From Microcoleus sp. FACHB-61 (GTDB lineage Bacteria > Cyanobacteriota > Cyanobacteriia > Cyanobacteriales > Microcoleaceae), in assembly GCA_014695295.1 (NCBI GenBank), contig JACJNY010000060.1, positions 1 through 52,544 of the forward strand: DNA of 52,544 nt, written 5' to 3'. Every line of letters starts with the position of its first letter. Position 1 is the first letter of the stretch. Of this stretch, positions 10,904-23,200 are shown piece after piece. The notes beneath the pieces are model-generated. The model searched no databases, had not been told where the DNA came from, and saw only the letters and a list, made by a program, of their open reading frames with translations. The position numbers and the translations under genes are program-made.

Positions 10904-11590
10904 CTCAGTTCGGCCAAAGGACAGTAAACAAAAGACAGTCTCTTTTGAAATCTCGTTTTGTTGCGAAAATTTTGCTATTTTTTCCGAGGCTGTATCAATC
11001 GAGTTTTCGATTTCCTCTATTTCAAGATTATCACTTTTTGGCTAAATAGCAAGGCCTGTAGAGATAATTTATTTGATTGCAAAAAGTAAAGAAATGGCTC
11101 AGGGGAGTTTATTTAAGCTATCATAAAAAAACTGGTGAACAGATGAATATCGAAGATACTTGCCACCGCTTTTTTTGCGATGAGCGCACATTGGTGCGGG
11201 GATACCGCTCGGATTGTGTTGATAGCGGAATCGATGGGGAACAAAGGGTGGGTTTCGATCGCGCGATCGGCTGACCCCGCCCAAAAACCGATACAAGTTT
11301 CCTACAATAGCCGTGAGCCGGCCTCTATTTTAGAATAAGGTTCAACCTCCCCAATTCATCTGTGGAGTAAATCTAAAATCTAAAATATAAAATCTAAAAT
11401 CGGCAGCCAGGGGATCTAGCCCAAAAAACAAAATACCAAGCAGCTTAGTTTCCTCCTGAAACCGAACTTCTAAAAACCGTAAAATGTTTTGCCTTTGATT
11501 GCGTGGATCTACTTAGAGGAACAACACAGTCGCATAGAGTGGATTGTAATTGTTGAATCAGAGAGTTTTTAACTTGGAGCGGCGGTATTT
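10904..11590. other. Intergenic region between divergent ppsA and the 2164-aa kinase
   Basis: This gap holds the unassigned ppsA promoter at its left and the kinase promoter at its right end. Short frames between 11077 and 11296 lack codon or family support and are not annotated. A four-unit tandem heptamer of the ATCTAAA type lies at 11371-11398. I see no RNA gene. Confidence 0.5.
11371..11398. repeat. Tandem heptamer repeat ATCTAAA
   Basis: Four consecutive 7-base units are present, the third diverged to ATATAAA. Related tracts occur at about 19886-19906 and, in the opposite orientation, at about 32204-32220, always between genes of this window. Confidence 0.75.
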
Positions 11591-11620
11591 TTGCCTAGGC
11601 AATTATTTATATGCTATAAT
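11591..11620 (+). promoter_or_regulatory. Candidate sigma70-type promoter of the 2164-aa kinase
   Basis: TTGCCT at 11591-11596 and a perfect TATAAT at 11615-11620 are separated by 18 bases. The -10 box is preceded by TGC, an extended -10 feature. Transcription would start near 11627, giving a leader of about 30 bases before ATG 11658. It was identified by eye only. Confidence 0.6.
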
Positions 11621-11657
11621 AGTGAACTCGACTGCCTTATGATAAAAAACAAGGTAT

Positions 11658-14600
11658 ATGATATCAGTTTTGAGCCCAGGCGCAAAGCGAAACGGTTTTA
11701 AAGTTCTTCTCGTCGAAGACAATCAAGCCGAAGCCGATCTTATCGAAGAATTATTATTAGAAACAAATATCAGCCGAGCCGAGCCTCAAAGGCTGTCAGT
11801 AAGCTGTACAGACCGTCTCAGCAAAGCGCAACAACTTTTGGTCGGCGAACATTTTGATGTGATTTTACTAGACCTTTCGCTGCCCGACAGCCAAGACTTA
11901 AGTACAATTGTCAAAATACAAGAATACAGCCTAAATACTCCAATTGTCGTACTGACGGCCCGCAACGATGAAGAACTTGCCGTGCAGTCAATCCAAGCCG
12001 GAGCTCAGGATTATCTAGTCAAGCGAAAAATCGACAGCGAAGTGTTAATTCGATCGATCCGCTACGCAGTCGAGCGGCAGCACAACCAAGAAGCTTTGCG
12101 AAAAAGTGAAGAAAAATATCGCTCGGTAGTCGAGAATTCTCTCGTCGGAATTGCCATTATTGCTCCTCCAATTTCCCCCTCAGAACCCGAAAAATGCGAG
12201 TGGTTGGAAGTGAACGATGCTTTGTGCGATTTGCTGGGATACAATCGCCAAGATTTTTTGCACAGAAAATGGGATCAGTGGGGTTTTTCTGATGACTTGC
12301 AGGCCAGTTTAGATCAGTTAAAAAAAATTTTTGCAGGGGAGAGCGAAGGCTATGTTTTAGACAAAAGGTGGCGCTGCAAAGATGGAAAAATACTTTACAC
12401 TAGAGTTTCTCTGCGCTGTATTCGCGGTCGGGACGGCTCCATCGACCGGATGATTAAAGTAGTCTTGGATGTGAGCGATCGCTACCATTACGAAGCTAAA
12501 TTAAAAGCATCCGAAGAGTTTTTAAATCACACGATTAATGCTACTCCCGACCCAATATTTGTCAAAGATGAGCAGCACAAGTGGGTCGTATTGAACGACG
12601 CTTTCTGCGACTTAATGGGAAAAAGGCGATCGGAACTGATAGGCAAGTCGGGATATGAGTTTTTCCCCCCAGCACAAGCCGATTTTTTTTTGCAACAAGA
12701 CGAGCAAGTATTGCAAAGAAGAATTCCTGAGCAAACGGAAGAAACTTTTACAGATAGCACCGGCAAAGAACGCATTATATCTACTAAAAAAACTGTCTTC
12801 ACCAAAACCGACGGGACTAAAATGTTGGTCGGCACAATGCGAGATGTGACCGATTACAAGCGCCAGCAAATAGCGTTGCAGGAAAGCGAAGCTCGATTTC
12901 AAATAATGACCGACAACGTGCCGGGAATGATTTATCAATATCGGCTTAATGTAGATGGTCAAACATCTTTTACTTACGTTTCTTCTGGCAGTTGGCAGAT
13001 CTACAATTTAAAGCCAGAAGAAATAGAAGAAAATGCCAGTTTGGCTTTTGCAACAGTTCACCCAGACGACATCCCAGACTTGCAGCGATCGATCGCAACT
13101 TCAGCGACGACTCAGCAAGCTTGGCAGCACCAGTGGCGGCAAATTATGCCGGACAAAGTGAAGTGGCTGCAAGGCGCGGCTAAGCCCTCCAAACAAGCCA
13201 ACGGCGATATAATTTGGGACGGTTTGGTGATGGATGTCACCGAATTAAAACAAACCCAGCAAGACCGCGATCGATTTTTTAATCTCTCGCTGGATTTACT
13301 TTGTATTGCAGGTTTGGACGGCTATTTCAAACGCTTAAACCCCGCTTGGTCAAATGTATTAGGTTACAGCAGCGATGAAATGTTAGCCCAACCTTTTATA
13401 GAATTCGTGCATCCAGAAGATAGAGAAATAACTATAGCTGAATTAGAAAAACTTAAAAATGACTGCCCAGTTATTAACTTAGAAAGCCGCTATCTTTGCC
13501 AAGATGGTACTTATAAATGGCTGTCGTGGACGGCATCGCCGTTTGCAGAAGAAGGTTTGATTTATGCAGTTGCTCGCGACGTTACCTTTAGCAAGCAAGC
13601 TGAAGCTGAATTGCGCAAGAGTGAAGCCACCAACCGCGCTCTTTTAAATGCGATACCAGACATGATATTTCGCTGTCGGGCAGACGGCACTTTTGTAGAC
13701 TTCAAGCCTGCCAAAGATTTCGAGAATATCCTACCACAAAAAGCACTGATTGGTAAAAAAGCACAAGACATATTGCCGACTGCTTTTGCTGAAAAAATAT
13801 TGTCTGGCAATCTAAAAGCGAGCGACAATGGCGAGATTCAAGTCGTAGAATATCAAATGCCAGTTAATGGTGAACTGTACGATTTTGAAGCGAGAATTGT
13901 CTTCTGCACGGAAGACGAAATTATCGCGATCGTTCGCGATATCACTCAACGCAAACGCTCTGAGTCAGTCCTCCAGAGGCAAGCAGCAGCCATGGCCCAA
14001 GCTTCCGAAGGTATCGCCATATTCAGTGCCGACAAAGAGGTGATTTATTGCAACGCAGCCCGAGTAAAAATCTACGGTTACGACTCTCTCGAAGAAATCT
14101 TAGGTAAAAATTGGAAAACATTCTACCAAGGTGCAGAACTGCAAAGGTTCGAGCAAGAAGTCCTGCCGACTTTAATGCAGAAAGGTTCTTACAGCACCGA
14201 AGCAGTAGGATGCCGTCGCGACCGCTCGGAAGTCCCTATAGATGTCTCGCTGACAATGCTGCCCGACGGGGAAATCATTTGCATTGTTCGCGATATTTCC
14301 CAAAGAAAAAAAACAGAAGCAGCACTGCGGGAAAGCCAGCGGTTCGCTCAGCAAATTGCTGGGGCAAGTCCTAATATGTTGTATGTTTATGACTTAATAG
14401 AACAAAAAAATATCTATGCAAACGCTTCTATATACCACATTCTCGGCTATACAGTAGAGGAGATTCAGGCAATCGGGCCGTGGATGATGTCAACTTTAAT
14501 GCACCCGGAAGATTCAATCAAAATACCTGATTATTTACAGCAACTCGAAACGGGCGCGGAAGGGGATATCTTTGAAATTGAATACCGAATCAGGCACAAG

Positions 14601-17600
14601 GATGGTTTTTGGCGCTGGATTGTCAGCCGAGATACTGTATTTGCAAAAACAGCAGACGGTAAGTTAAAACAAATTCTCGGCACGGGAACTGATATTACAG
14701 AAAGCAAGCAAGCAGAAGATGAAATCAAGCTGTTGCTGGCAGCAACTCAAGCAATTAGTCAGTCTGCGGGTTTTCACAGCGCCCTCCCAGAGATTCTGCG
14801 GTTGCTGTGCAATGCGATCGGCTGGAATTTTGCGGAAGCTTGGATACCGGCTGCTAACGGTAGTTTTTTGGAACACAGCGAAACTTGGTACGCTAGCGAT
14901 CGCGATTTGGATAGCTTCGGCCGCGAAAGTAAAAAAATTAGATTCGCCCCCGGATTGGGAGTACCCGGACGGATTTGGTCAACCCGAAATGTAGAATGGA
15001 TTGAAGATATCTCTATAGCTACAAATCATCTTTTTGCCCGATCGCAAATGGCGGCAGCAGTCGGATTGAAAGCTTGTTTCGCAGTGCCGATTCGCGCTAG
15101 CTCAGAGGTGCTGGCAGTTTTAGTATTCTGCAAGCGCGAGCGCTCGATTATGGAACCGCGTATAGTAGAGTTGGTCAAGGCGGTAGCGACTCAGTTGGGC
15201 GATCATATTCAGCGCAAACAAGCCGAAGAAGAGTTGCGCAAAAGTGAAGAACGCTGGCAGTTAGTTCTCAAAGGCAATCAAGACGGAATTTGGGATCTGA
15301 ATCTTCAAACAAATGAAGCTTTTCGATCGGCCCGCTGGCAAGAAATTATCGGTTACACAGACGGCGAAATGGACAGCACCTACAGCGCATGGATCGATCG
15401 CGTCCATCCAGACGATCGCTCGCGAGTGCAAGCAGCAATCCAAGATTATCTCGATCGCCAAACCCCCAATTACGCCGCCGAATACCGCTTGCAGTGCAAA
15501 GACGGCAGCTATAAGTGGGTGCTCGCCCGCGCTCAAGCAGTGTGGGACGAAGCCGGAAACCCTCTGCGGATGGTGGGTTCGATGACGGATATCAGCGATC
15601 GCAAAGCAGCAGAATTAGCTTTACTGCAGGTCACTCAAGCCGTCGAAAGTACCAGCGACGCGATCGTGATCGCCGACTTGAAAGGGCGGTCTATTTACCA
15701 CAATCAAGCCTTCATTCAGCGTTACGGCTACACGGTGGAACAACTCAACGATCTTGGCGATATCGCCGCGCTTTACGTCCGGCATAAAAGTTACAAACTA
15801 ATCTATAAAAACCTTCGCAAAGGTCGCTCTTGGTCCGGCGAAGTTGCGCTGCAAACTAAGAGCGGCGAAGCTGTTACTGCTTTGGTACGAGCCGACAGCA
15901 TTCAAGATATAAATGGCAATTCAATCGGCTTAATGGGAGTGATTACAGATATCACAGAACGCAAAGAAGCAGAACTAATTTTGCGCCAAAAATTAAAGCG
16001 CGAACAGTTGGTAGTAGCCATGCTGGAACGCATTAGATCTTCTCTCAATCTAGAAGAAATTCTCACCAAAAGTGTCGAAGAAGTGCGGCATTTTTTGCAA
16101 GTAGACCGCACAGTTATTTACCAATTCAATCCGGATTGGAGTGGGTTTATCGCTGTAGAGTCGGTTGCCGAAAATGCCCTACCCATTGTAGGAATGGATA
16201 TTTATGACCCCTGTTTTGGGGAAGCCTACGTTACTCTTTACCGAGACGGCAGAATTAGAGCAACAGAAGATGTTTACAATGCCGGTCTGGCCGAGTGCCA
16301 CTTGGCTTTGTTGACTCGGTTCGAGGTGAGAGCGAATCTGGTAGTGCCGATTTTGCAAGGCGAAAACTTGTGGGGGCTGTTAATTGCCCACCACTGCACG
16401 GGCCCGCGTCCCTGGCAGCAATTGGAGGGAGAGTGCCTGAAACAATTGGGGGTACAGTTGGCGATCGCCATTCAGCAATCGACGCTATTTGAACAAGCAC
16501 AAACCGAAATTGCCGAGCGCAAACTTGCAGAAGCCGCCTTGCAATTAGCTAAAGAAGCCGCCGAATCCGCCAACCGCGCTAAAAGCGACTTTCTCGCCAA
16601 CATGAGCCACGAATTGCGGACGCCCTTGAACGGGATTTTGGGATACATTCAACTGCTCAAACTAGATAAGAAGTTTACCGCCGAGCAGCAGGAAAGCCTC
16701 AACAACGTTCACCAGTGTGGCAACCACCTGCTGATGTTGATTAATGACGTTTTAGACCTCTCGAAAATCGAAGCTAGTAAAATGGAACTGTCACGGGCAA
16801 ACGTGCATTTTTCCAGCTTTGTTAAAAGTATTGTTGATTTGTTCAAAATGCGAGCGGATCAAAAAGGAATTGTCTTTAATTACGAGCAGGTGTCGGCGCT
16901 GCCCGACGGCGTTTTTGCTGACGAAAAAAGGTTGCGCCAAGTTTTGATTAATTTGCTCAGCAATGCCGTTAAGTTTACGGACAGCGGCGGCGTTACCTTC
17001 AAAGTCGGTTATGTAGAAAATTTCGCCGAAAATTCTCCTCAAATTAACTCCGAAAATTCGAGTTTAACAGCGGAAGTTGCCACTCAAACAATCAATTTGA
17101 CCGCAAATTTAGACGCGCAGCAAATGTCGCTCGCGCCGCAGGCAACAAAAGAAGCGTGCGGGGCGATAACAGCAGCAAATACGGGCGATCGAGCCCCTAC
17201 CGCTAAAATTCGCTTTCAAATCGAAGATACCGGCATTGGCATCAGGCAGAATAAATTAGAAGAAATATTTTTGCCTTTTCATCAAGTCGGCGAGCATAAC
17301 AATTTCGTCGAAGGTACCGGACTGGGGCTTTCCATCAGCCAAAAATTAGCCAAAATGATGGGCAGCCACATTCGCGTCCAAAGTACCTGCGGCAAAGGCA
17401 GCATATTTTGGTTGGATCTAGACTTGCCCGCAGTCGCCCAGTCTTGTGAACTCCCCTCCCCGCAAGAAAAATGCCGGCTTGTCGGTTTTAGCGGCCGCCA
17501 GCGCAAAGTTCTCATTGTGGACGATCACGAAGTAAATCGCGCAATGCTGCACAGGCTGCTTTCTCATTTGGGCTTTGAAATTGCAGAAGCCACAGACGGC

Positions 17601-18152
17601 AAAGACTGCTTACACAAAGCACAGGAATTTCTACCGGATATAATTTTAATGGATTTGCTGATGCCCGTAATGGACGGTTGGGAAGCTACCAGGCGGCTGC
17701 GACAGTTGCCGGAATTAAAAGATGTGGTTATCCTTGCTTTGTCCGCTAACGTTTACGAGACTAGCAGGGAAGAGAGCATACTTGCAGGTTGCGATAATTT
17801 TCTCACCAAACCGATTCAAACTAACGAGCTTTTAGAATTATTACGCCTGCATTTGAGACTAGAATGGGTTTACGAAGAACGAGCGCAAAGCCAAAAGCGG
17901 AAAGCTCAAACTCCCACAGCATCATCTGAGATTGCTGCTGCTGACTCAACGATGGTGTCTCCTACCTCAGAGTCAGTCTTGGCATTGTTAAGATTGGCTG
18001 CAATGGGCGATATTGAAGCTATTCTGGAAGAGACTGCTAAACTCGAACATTCTGACCCGAGATTAGTGCCTTTCGTTCATCACCTGCGCCAACTTGCTAA
18101 AGGATTTCAGCTCAAGCAAATTCGAGATTTTTTGAAGGAACATTTGTCCTAA
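11658..18152 (+). CDS. Giant REC-PAS9-GAF2 hybrid histidine kinase with cyanobacteriochrome GAF
   Basis: This 2164-residue cytoplasmic hybrid kinase shows no membrane segments. Order: receiver with phosphoacceptor Asp72 (LLDLSLPDS); seven PAS units between about 149 and 1014; a general GAF (about 1020-1186); two PAS (about 1195-1432); a second GAF (about 1450-1610); HisKA with His1651 ([15 protein letters not shown]); HATPase with an N-box ([11 protein letters not shown]), DTGIGI at 1857 and GTGLGLS; receiver with Asp1999 ([12 protein letters not shown]); and a helical tail to 2164. The second GAF has DPCF (Asp1517, Cys1519) and a CH pair (Cys1547, His1548), which is the DXCF cyanobacteriochrome signature. 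Light sensing by a bound bilin is therefore predicted, not shown. The tail lacks a phosphotransfer His motif. It is a paralogue of the gene at 20223. ATG 11658 fits the shared MISV start of that paralogue. Confidence 0.93.
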   Translation: MISVLSPGAKRNGFKVLLVEDNQAEADLIEELLLETNISRAEPQRLSVSCTDRLSKAQQLLVGEHFDVILLDLSLPDSQDLSTIVKIQEYSLNTPIVVLTARNDEELAVQSIQAGAQDYLVKRKIDSEVLIRSIRYAVERQHNQEALRKSEEKYRSVVENSLVGIAIIAPPISPSEPEKCEWLEVNDALCDLLGYNRQDFLHRKWDQWGFSDDLQASLDQLKKIFAGESEGYVLDKRWRCKDGKILYTRVSLRCIRGRDGSIDRMIKVVLDVSDRYHYEAKLKASEEFLNHTINATPDPIFVKDEQHKWVVLNDAFCDLMGKRRSELIGKSGYEFFPPAQADFFLQQDEQVLQRRIPEQTEETFTDSTGKERIISTKKTVFTKTDGTKMLVGTMRDVTDYKRQQIALQESEARFQIMTDNVPGMIYQYRLNVDGQTSFTYVSSGSWQIYNLKPEEIEENASLAFATVHPDDIPDLQRSIATSATTQQAWQHQWRQIMPDKVKWLQGAAKPSKQANGDIIWDGLVMDVTELKQTQQDRDRFFNLSLDLLCIAGLDGYFKRLNPAWSNVLGYSSDEMLAQPFIEFVHPEDREITIAELEKLKNDCPVINLESRYLCQDGTYKWLSWTASPFAEEGLIYAVARDVTFSKQAEAELRKSEATNRALLNAIPDMIFRCRADGTFVDFKPAKDFENILPQKALIGKKAQDILPTAFAEKILSGNLKASDNGEIQVVEYQMPVNGELYDFEARIVFCTEDEIIAIVRDITQRKRSESVLQRQAAAMAQASEGIAIFSADKEVIYCNAARVKIYGYDSLEEILGKNWKTFYQGAELQRFEQEVLPTLMQKGSYSTEAVGCRRDRSEVPIDVSLTMLPDGEIICIVRDISQRKKTEAALRESQRFAQQIAGASPNMLYVYDLIEQKNIYANASIYHILGYTVEEIQAIGPWMMSTLMHPEDSIKIPDYLQQLETGAEGDIFEIEYRIRHKDGFWRWIVSRDTVFAKTADGKLKQILGTGTDITESKQAEDEIKLLLAATQAISQSAGFHSALPEILRLLCNAIGWNFAEAWIPAANGSFLEHSETWYASDRDLDSFGRESKKIRFAPGLGVPGRIWSTRNVEWIEDISIATNHLFARSQMAAAVGLKACFAVPIRASSEVLAVLVFCKRERSIMEPRIVELVKAVATQLGDHIQRKQAEEELRKSEERWQLVLKGNQDGIWDLNLQTNEAFRSARWQEIIGYTDGEMDSTYSAWIDRVHPDDRSRVQAAIQDYLDRQTPNYAAEYRLQCKDGSYKWVLARAQAVWDEAGNPLRMVGSMTDISDRKAAELALLQVTQAVESTSDAIVIADLKGRSIYHNQAFIQRYGYTVEQLNDLGDIAALYVRHKSYKLIYKNLRKGRSWSGEVALQTKSGEAVTALVRADSIQDINGNSIGLMGVITDITERKEAELILRQKLKREQLVVAMLERIRSSLNLEEILTKSVEEVRHFLQVDRTVIYQFNPDWSGFIAVESVAENALPIVGMDIYDPCFGEAYVTLYRDGRIRATEDVYNAGLAECHLALLTRFEVRANLVVPILQGENLWGLLIAHHCTGPRPWQQLEGECLKQLGVQLAIAIQQSTLFEQAQTEIAERKLAEAALQLAKEAAESANRAKSDFLANMSHELRTPLNGILGYIQLLKLDKKFTAEQQESLNNVHQCGNHLLMLINDVLDLSKIEASKMELSRANVHFSSFVKSIVDLFKMRADQKGIVFNYEQVSALPDGVFADEKRLRQVLINLLSNAVKFTDSGGVTFKVGYVENFAENSPQINSENSSLTAEVATQTINLTANLDAQQMSLAPQATKEACGAITAANTGDRAPTAKIRFQIEDTGIGIRQNKLEEIFLPFHQVGEHNNFVEGTGLGLSISQKLAKMMGSHIRVQSTCGKGSIFWLDLDLPAVAQSCELPSPQEKCRLVGFSGRQRKVLIVDDHEVNRAMLHRLLSHLGFEIAEATDGKDCLHKAQEFLPDIILMDLLMPVMDGWEATRRLRQLPELKDVVILALSANVYETSREESILAGCDNFLTKPIQTNELLELLRLHLRLEWVYEERAQSQKRKAQTPTASSEIAAADSTMVSPTSESVLALLRLAAMGDIEAILEETAKLEHSDPRLVPFVHHLRQLAKGFQLKQIRDFLKEHLS

Positions 18153-18400
18153 AATTGACGGTAGCTAAGAGACAACTCAAAATCAGTTAAATCTCGCGCC
18201 CAGAGTACCATTCTCTATCAGGGACTATGGGTTCCCGCGAACCGACAACTTAATTTGCTTGTGGGGCCGGCACTGGCAGCCGGCTCCTAAAAGGGTTATT
18301 GCAAATAGAAGCATCTAGGAAGCAACCGGGTTTCTAGAGTCGCATAAAATCCCTTGCCGATTTAAAGTCACAACCCACAACTCAAAACTCAAAAATTTGA
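18153..18400. other. Gap with GCCGGC hairpin between kinases
   Basis: The 248 bases contain a palindrome around GGCCGGCACTGGCAGCCGGC near 18265, of the interspersed type, and A-rich sequence before the next start. No T-run terminator is seen. The 417-aa kinase downstream could be co-transcribed with the giant kinase. Confidence 0.4.
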
Positions 18401-19654
18401 ATGTTTCCCTTGAATATGAACGATAAGAATTCCGAAAGAAGCATCATACTAATTGTAGATGACAACCAAACAAATCTGGACGTACTTTTCGAGTTGTTAA
18501 GGAATTACGGGTTTAAAGTATTAGTGGCTCTAGACGGCGAAAGTGCGATCGAGCAAATTGAATACATCCATCCCGACTTGATTCTTTTGGATATCATGAT
18601 GCCTGGAATTGATGGTTTTGAAACTTGCCTGCGTCTGAAAGCAGACCCATCAACGCAAGACATTCCCATCATATTCATGAGCGCCCTTTCCGATACGGTT
18701 GATAAAGTAAAAGGCTTTCAGACAGGAGCAGTTGACTACATCACTAAGCCTTTCCAGCACCAAGAAGTGTTGAGCCGCATTCAAACTCACTTGACAATCC
18801 GCAGCTTGCAAAAAAAACTCGAAGAAAAAAACCTCGAACTTGCCCACCTCAACCAAAACTTGGAAAGACTTGTCGAACAAAAAAGCAAGCAATTAATCGA
18901 CCAGGAAAAAACAGCCATCATCGGACGTTTGACCCAAGGAATGGTTCACAACCTCAAAAGTCCGCTGCAAGTGATCCAGACTAGCGTCGATTTGATTGAA
19001 ACAAAAGCCACAAAAATTCAAGAAGATTCTCTGTTTAATTATACTAAGTATATTTTTCAAGCTGTCGCAAAAATCAATCAGATCATGGATACTCTGATGA
19101 TGAAAAGCAGAAAAGAGCAAAAGCAAGATTTGCACCCTGTTAATATCAACGATTTAGTGCAGCGAGAAATTCAGCTATTGGAAGGCAACCTGTATTTTAA
19201 AAATAAGATTAGAAAAAAATACTTTTATGACGAACAGATTGCCAGCATCCCATTAATTTATTCCTATATTTCTCAAGTATTTTATAATTTAATTAATAAT
19301 GCAATGGATGCTATGTGGGAAAAGAAAAGCAGGGAACTAACTATCGTGACTCGCCAAGACGAGTCGAACATATACATGGATATTGCAGATACGGGATGCG
19401 GCATATCATCTGAAGATTTGTCAAAACTTTTTGACCCTTTTTACACCTCAAAGCCACCTAAAGGCGAGGAAAAGATTGAAGGCGAACCGACAGGAACTGG
19501 TCTCGGACTTTATACTTGTATTGAACTTTTAAAACCTTTTAACGGTGAAATTGCTATTAGCAGCAATGTCGGCAAAGGCAGCGTGTTTACAGTTGTGCTG
19601 CCCAAACCTGCGAAAACTTCCTCGACTCAAATGAGTGAAATTATCTCCGGTTAG
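18401..19654 (+). CDS. Response-regulator/histidine kinase (REC-HisKA-like-HATPase)
   Basis: The protein has 417 residues and no transmembrane helix. An N-terminal receiver (about 14-130) has Asp64 in LILLDIMMPGIDG and the KPF switch lysine. A coiled coil (about 133-170) leads to a dimerisation helix with His183 in MVHNLKSPLQ. That is a variant H-box with HN in place of the usual HE. The ATPase domain follows, with NLINNAMDAM, DTGCGI and GTGLGLY. A receiver at the N-terminus of a kinase suggests that its activity is controlled by phosphate from another kinase, possibly the giant neighbours. A second in-frame ATG at 18416 (MNDKNSE) is an alternative start; neither has a clear ribosome site. 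Confidence 0.9.
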   Translation: MFPLNMNDKNSERSIILIVDDNQTNLDVLFELLRNYGFKVLVALDGESAIEQIEYIHPDLILLDIMMPGIDGFETCLRLKADPSTQDIPIIFMSALSDTVDKVKGFQTGAVDYITKPFQHQEVLSRIQTHLTIRSLQKKLEEKNLELAHLNQNLERLVEQKSKQLIDQEKTAIIGRLTQGMVHNLKSPLQVIQTSVDLIETKATKIQEDSLFNYTKYIFQAVAKINQIMDTLMMKSRKEQKQDLHPVNINDLVQREIQLLEGNLYFKNKIRKKYFYDEQIASIPLIYSYISQVFYNLINNAMDAMWEKKSRELTIVTRQDESNIYMDIADTGCGISSEDLSKLFDPFYTSKPPKGEEKIEGEPTGTGLGLYTCIELLKPFNGEIAISSNVGKGSVFTVVLPKPAKTSSTQMSEIISG

Positions 19655-20222
19655 ACAGCCGTAATTAAGTTCGTAATTAGGTTCTTAGTAAGGAATGCAA
19701 GTCTTGGTTCCTCCAGAAAGAGAGGACTTGCATTGCTCAATACAAACAGGCGCTAATTGCGGGCAATTAACCGGACACAATCTCAGAGCGTGTCCCATAA
19801 ATTAACGGTAATCCTCCTAGGTTGATAGTAATACCTGTTTGAAAAAATAATGCAGCTTTAGGCAAGCTTCAAACCGCAATTTAAAATCTAAAATCTAAAA
19901 TTTAAAAATTTAAATTTAAAATGGTATAGGGAATGCCAGTCCTGATTTCTCCGGGCTCTTTTGCCTTGTCCCTTGCTATTCCCCTGCCAAAGGTTGTAAA
20001 TTAAAACAGAGTTGAGTTGCAAAATTGGTAAGAGTATGATTACTTTGGGCGCTAGGTTGGGGGCGAGGCGGACAACTTGCAGCGAATAACTCAATTTTAC
20101 AAATTAATCAGGAGGTCTGCAAGCACCCAGCGCACCCTAAAGCCTGCGCTTTAAGTTCCCCAATTAATGAGCTAGGTAACTGCATCCCCTGATGAGATTT
20201 TTTTATTATAAAAAAATAGCCA
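19655..20222. other. Gap with degraded fold-back and heptamer repeats
   Basis: No gene is supported here. The stretch holds the second fold-back copy (19683-19746), heptamer tracts around 19886-19906, and an A/T palindrome immediately before ATG 20223. The promoter of the 1674-aa kinase should lie here, but I cannot place it. Confidence 0.45.
19683..19746. repeat. Long fold-back element, degraded copy 2
   Basis: The arms read GGAATGCAAGTCTT and GAGGACTTGCATTG, related to the element at 8220-8279. The flank ATTGCGGGCAATTA at about 19757-19771 is the inverted form of the CAATTACCCGCAAT found just left of copy 1. This suggests a shared outer end and an inverted orientation. Confidence 0.5.
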
Positions 20223-23200
20223 ATGATATCTGTTTTTGAATCAACTTTAACGCCTGCTTGCTTGAAAGTTCTTTTAGTTGAAGACAGTGCAGAAGATGCA
20301 GAATTCATTCAAGAACTGCTGTCTGAGCGCCGACAGGGACAATCAATTCATTTGACCAATGTAGTTAGCCTTCGGGAAGCTATAGAAATTTTAAGCTGCC
20401 AGATTTTTGATGTAATTTTATTAGACCTTTCACTTCCTGACAGCCCAAAACTTAATACTCTTTTCCGGCTACAAGATTGCAGTATAAATATTCCGATCGT
20501 CATTCTGACAGCCGCCGATGACGAAGAACTAGGTGTCGAGCTAATTGCCGCCGGCGCCCAAGACTATCTGGTGAAAAGACAGGTAGACAGCCGGCTGCTG
20601 GGGCGGACGCTCAGGTGCGCGATCGCCCGCCAGAAACGGCAAGCAGAATGGCAAAAAAGTCAAGAAAAATACCAGCAGGTTGTTAACAATATAAAAGAAG
20701 TAGTTTTTGAAACAAATACTGCTGGCAATTGGACTTTTCTCAATCCAGCTTGGACAGAAATTACCGGATTTACCGTTGATGAAAGCTTAGGAACTTCCTG
20801 TTTGAGTTACATTCCTTCTGACGATCAATACCAATATTTAAATTCGTTGAGAGGTCTGAGGGAAAAGCAAGAAACATCCTGCTGCTATCAAATTCGATAT
20901 CTTACCAAAGATGGCGAAATTCGCTGGGTGGAAGTGCAAGAATTTTTGAGGTTGGGCTGGGACGGCGCGGCGCAGGGGACGACAGGAACTATCCACGATA
21001 TTACTGATAAAATTTTAGCACTCTCCGAACTGGAAGCTAGTAAAAAGTTTTTGAATTATACAATAGATGCAGTGGCTGACCCAATTTTTGTCAAGGACGA
21101 ACAGCACCGCTGGATACTGTTAAATGATGCTTTTTGCAAGCTGATCGGCAAGCAGCGCGAGGAACTGCTGGGAAAGTCGGATTATGACTTTTTCCCAAAA
21201 CAAGAAGCTGAGATTTTTTGGCAGAATGACGAACAAGTGTTTAGGACGGGGGAAGAAAACGAGAGCGAGGAAATATTTACGGACGGCAGCGGTGCACAGC
21301 ACATTTTGTCTACTAAAAAAACTGTATTTGACAATATCGGCGACAGTAAAATTCTTGTCGGGATAATTCGAGATATCACTCTGGATAGGCGCAAACAATT
21401 AGCGCTGCAAGAAAGCGAAGCTAGATTGCGGCAACTTGCTGCCAATTTGCCTGGAATAATTTATCAATTTCGCCTTTCAACCGACGGCAAAAAAAGTGTT
21501 CCTTACATTTCTTCTGGCAGCCGCAATTTATATGAATTGGCACCAGAAAATATTCAGCAGAATCCCCAACTACTTTTTAGTTGTATTCATCCAGACGACC
21601 GCCAAAGATTTCAAGAATCTCTTGCTGTTTCTGCGGCAAATATGCAGCCCTGGCACCAGGAATGGCGCGCGATTGTGCCGTCGGGAAAACTTAAGTGGAT
21701 GCAAGGGGTTTCGTCGAGACCGGAACGAGTTGATTGTCCGACTGAAATAGGGCAGGAAGGGGATATAGTATGGGAAGGCATGGTGCTGGATATTACTGAT
21801 TTAAAACAGGCAGAAGCAGCTTTGCGGGAGAGCGAAGCCAGGTTTCGATCGCTCGTTGAGAATATCCCCGGCGCTATCTGCCGCAGCTTGTATGATGCTG
21901 ATGGCACGATGGTATTTATTAGCGATGAAATTGAGGCAATTAGTGGCTATCCTGCGGAGGATTTTATTCACAACAACCGCTGGAGTTTTGCTAACCTCAT
22001 CCATGAGGCAGACAAGGAAATGGTCGATCGACAAGTCAGCGCAGCAGTAGAGTCGAAACAGCCGTACAATATAGAATACCGGATTGTTCGCGCTGACGGC
22101 GCGGTGCGGTGGATGTCGGAAAGAGGTAGACCCACTTACAATCTAGAAGGGCTGGTTTTGTGGCTCGACAGAGCGATTTTTGATATTACCGATCGCAAAC
22201 AAGCCGAACTGACTCTGTGCCTGGTAACTCAAGCTGTAGACAGCGCTAGTGATGCGATCGCGATCGCAGATTTGGACGGTTATTCCGTTTATCACAATCA
22301 AGCATTTATTCAGCGCTACGGCTATACAGTTGAGGAACTAAATAATGCCGGCGGCCCAGCAGTAATGTACGCCAAATCTCAAGATTTGAGAAAGTTATTT
22401 AGGGTGCTGCGCAAAGGTTTTTCCTGGAACACTGAAATTGAAATCAAGACTAAAAGTGGCGAGATTATAGAAACTTTCTTGCGAGCTGACTGCATTAAAG
22501 ATAGCGCCAGTCAACCAATAGGAATGATAGCCATAATTGCCGAACTCACAGAACTAAAACGTACCGAATCGGCATTAAAGCTCAGTCAAGAGCGATTGCA
22601 GTTGGCGGTTTCAGGCAGCTCTTTGGGGCTGTGGGATTGGAATATAGCTACTGGCGAAACTTATTTCGACCTTCAGTGGAAATCAATGCTTGGTTATGCA
22701 GAGACAGAAATTGAAAATAACCTCCAAGGTTGGGAAAGTTTGCTGCATCCCGAAGACCGACTGAAGGTAATGGAATCTTTAAATTCCTATTTGGAAGGTG
22801 CCACTGATATCTATGAATTTGAATTTCGGATGCTCAACAAAGCGGGCAATTGGCAGTGGATTATGGCGATAGGCAAGGTAGTCGAGTACGACGAATGGGG
22901 TGCGCCGTTGCGGATGACAGGCACTCACAAAGATATCAGCGCCCGCGTTGCAGCCGAAGCGGAAAAAACGCAGTTAATCGCATCTCTGCAACTACTTGCA
23001 GACCAGTTGCAAGAAGCGCAAAAAATAGCCCGCATAGGCAATTGGGAATTCGATAGGGCGGCAGGAATTATTACTTGGTCGGAAGAACTGTTTCGAGTTT
23101 ACGGTCGAGAATTAAAGCGGCCGCCAACAATGGAAGAACTTTTAGAGCAAATTCATCCCGATGACAAAGAAAGATTTACAGAAGTTGTGAAAAAGGCAGT

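Noticed and set aside
11077..11296. Short frames on both strands upstream of the giant kinase
   Set aside because: Neither has a recognisable fold, good start signal or plausible composition, and they overlap each other.
17880..18152. C-terminal phosphotransfer (HPt) domain of the 2164-aa kinase
   Set aside because: The helical tail has no HxxKG-type phosphotransfer motif and resembles the tails of the neighbouring hybrid kinases.
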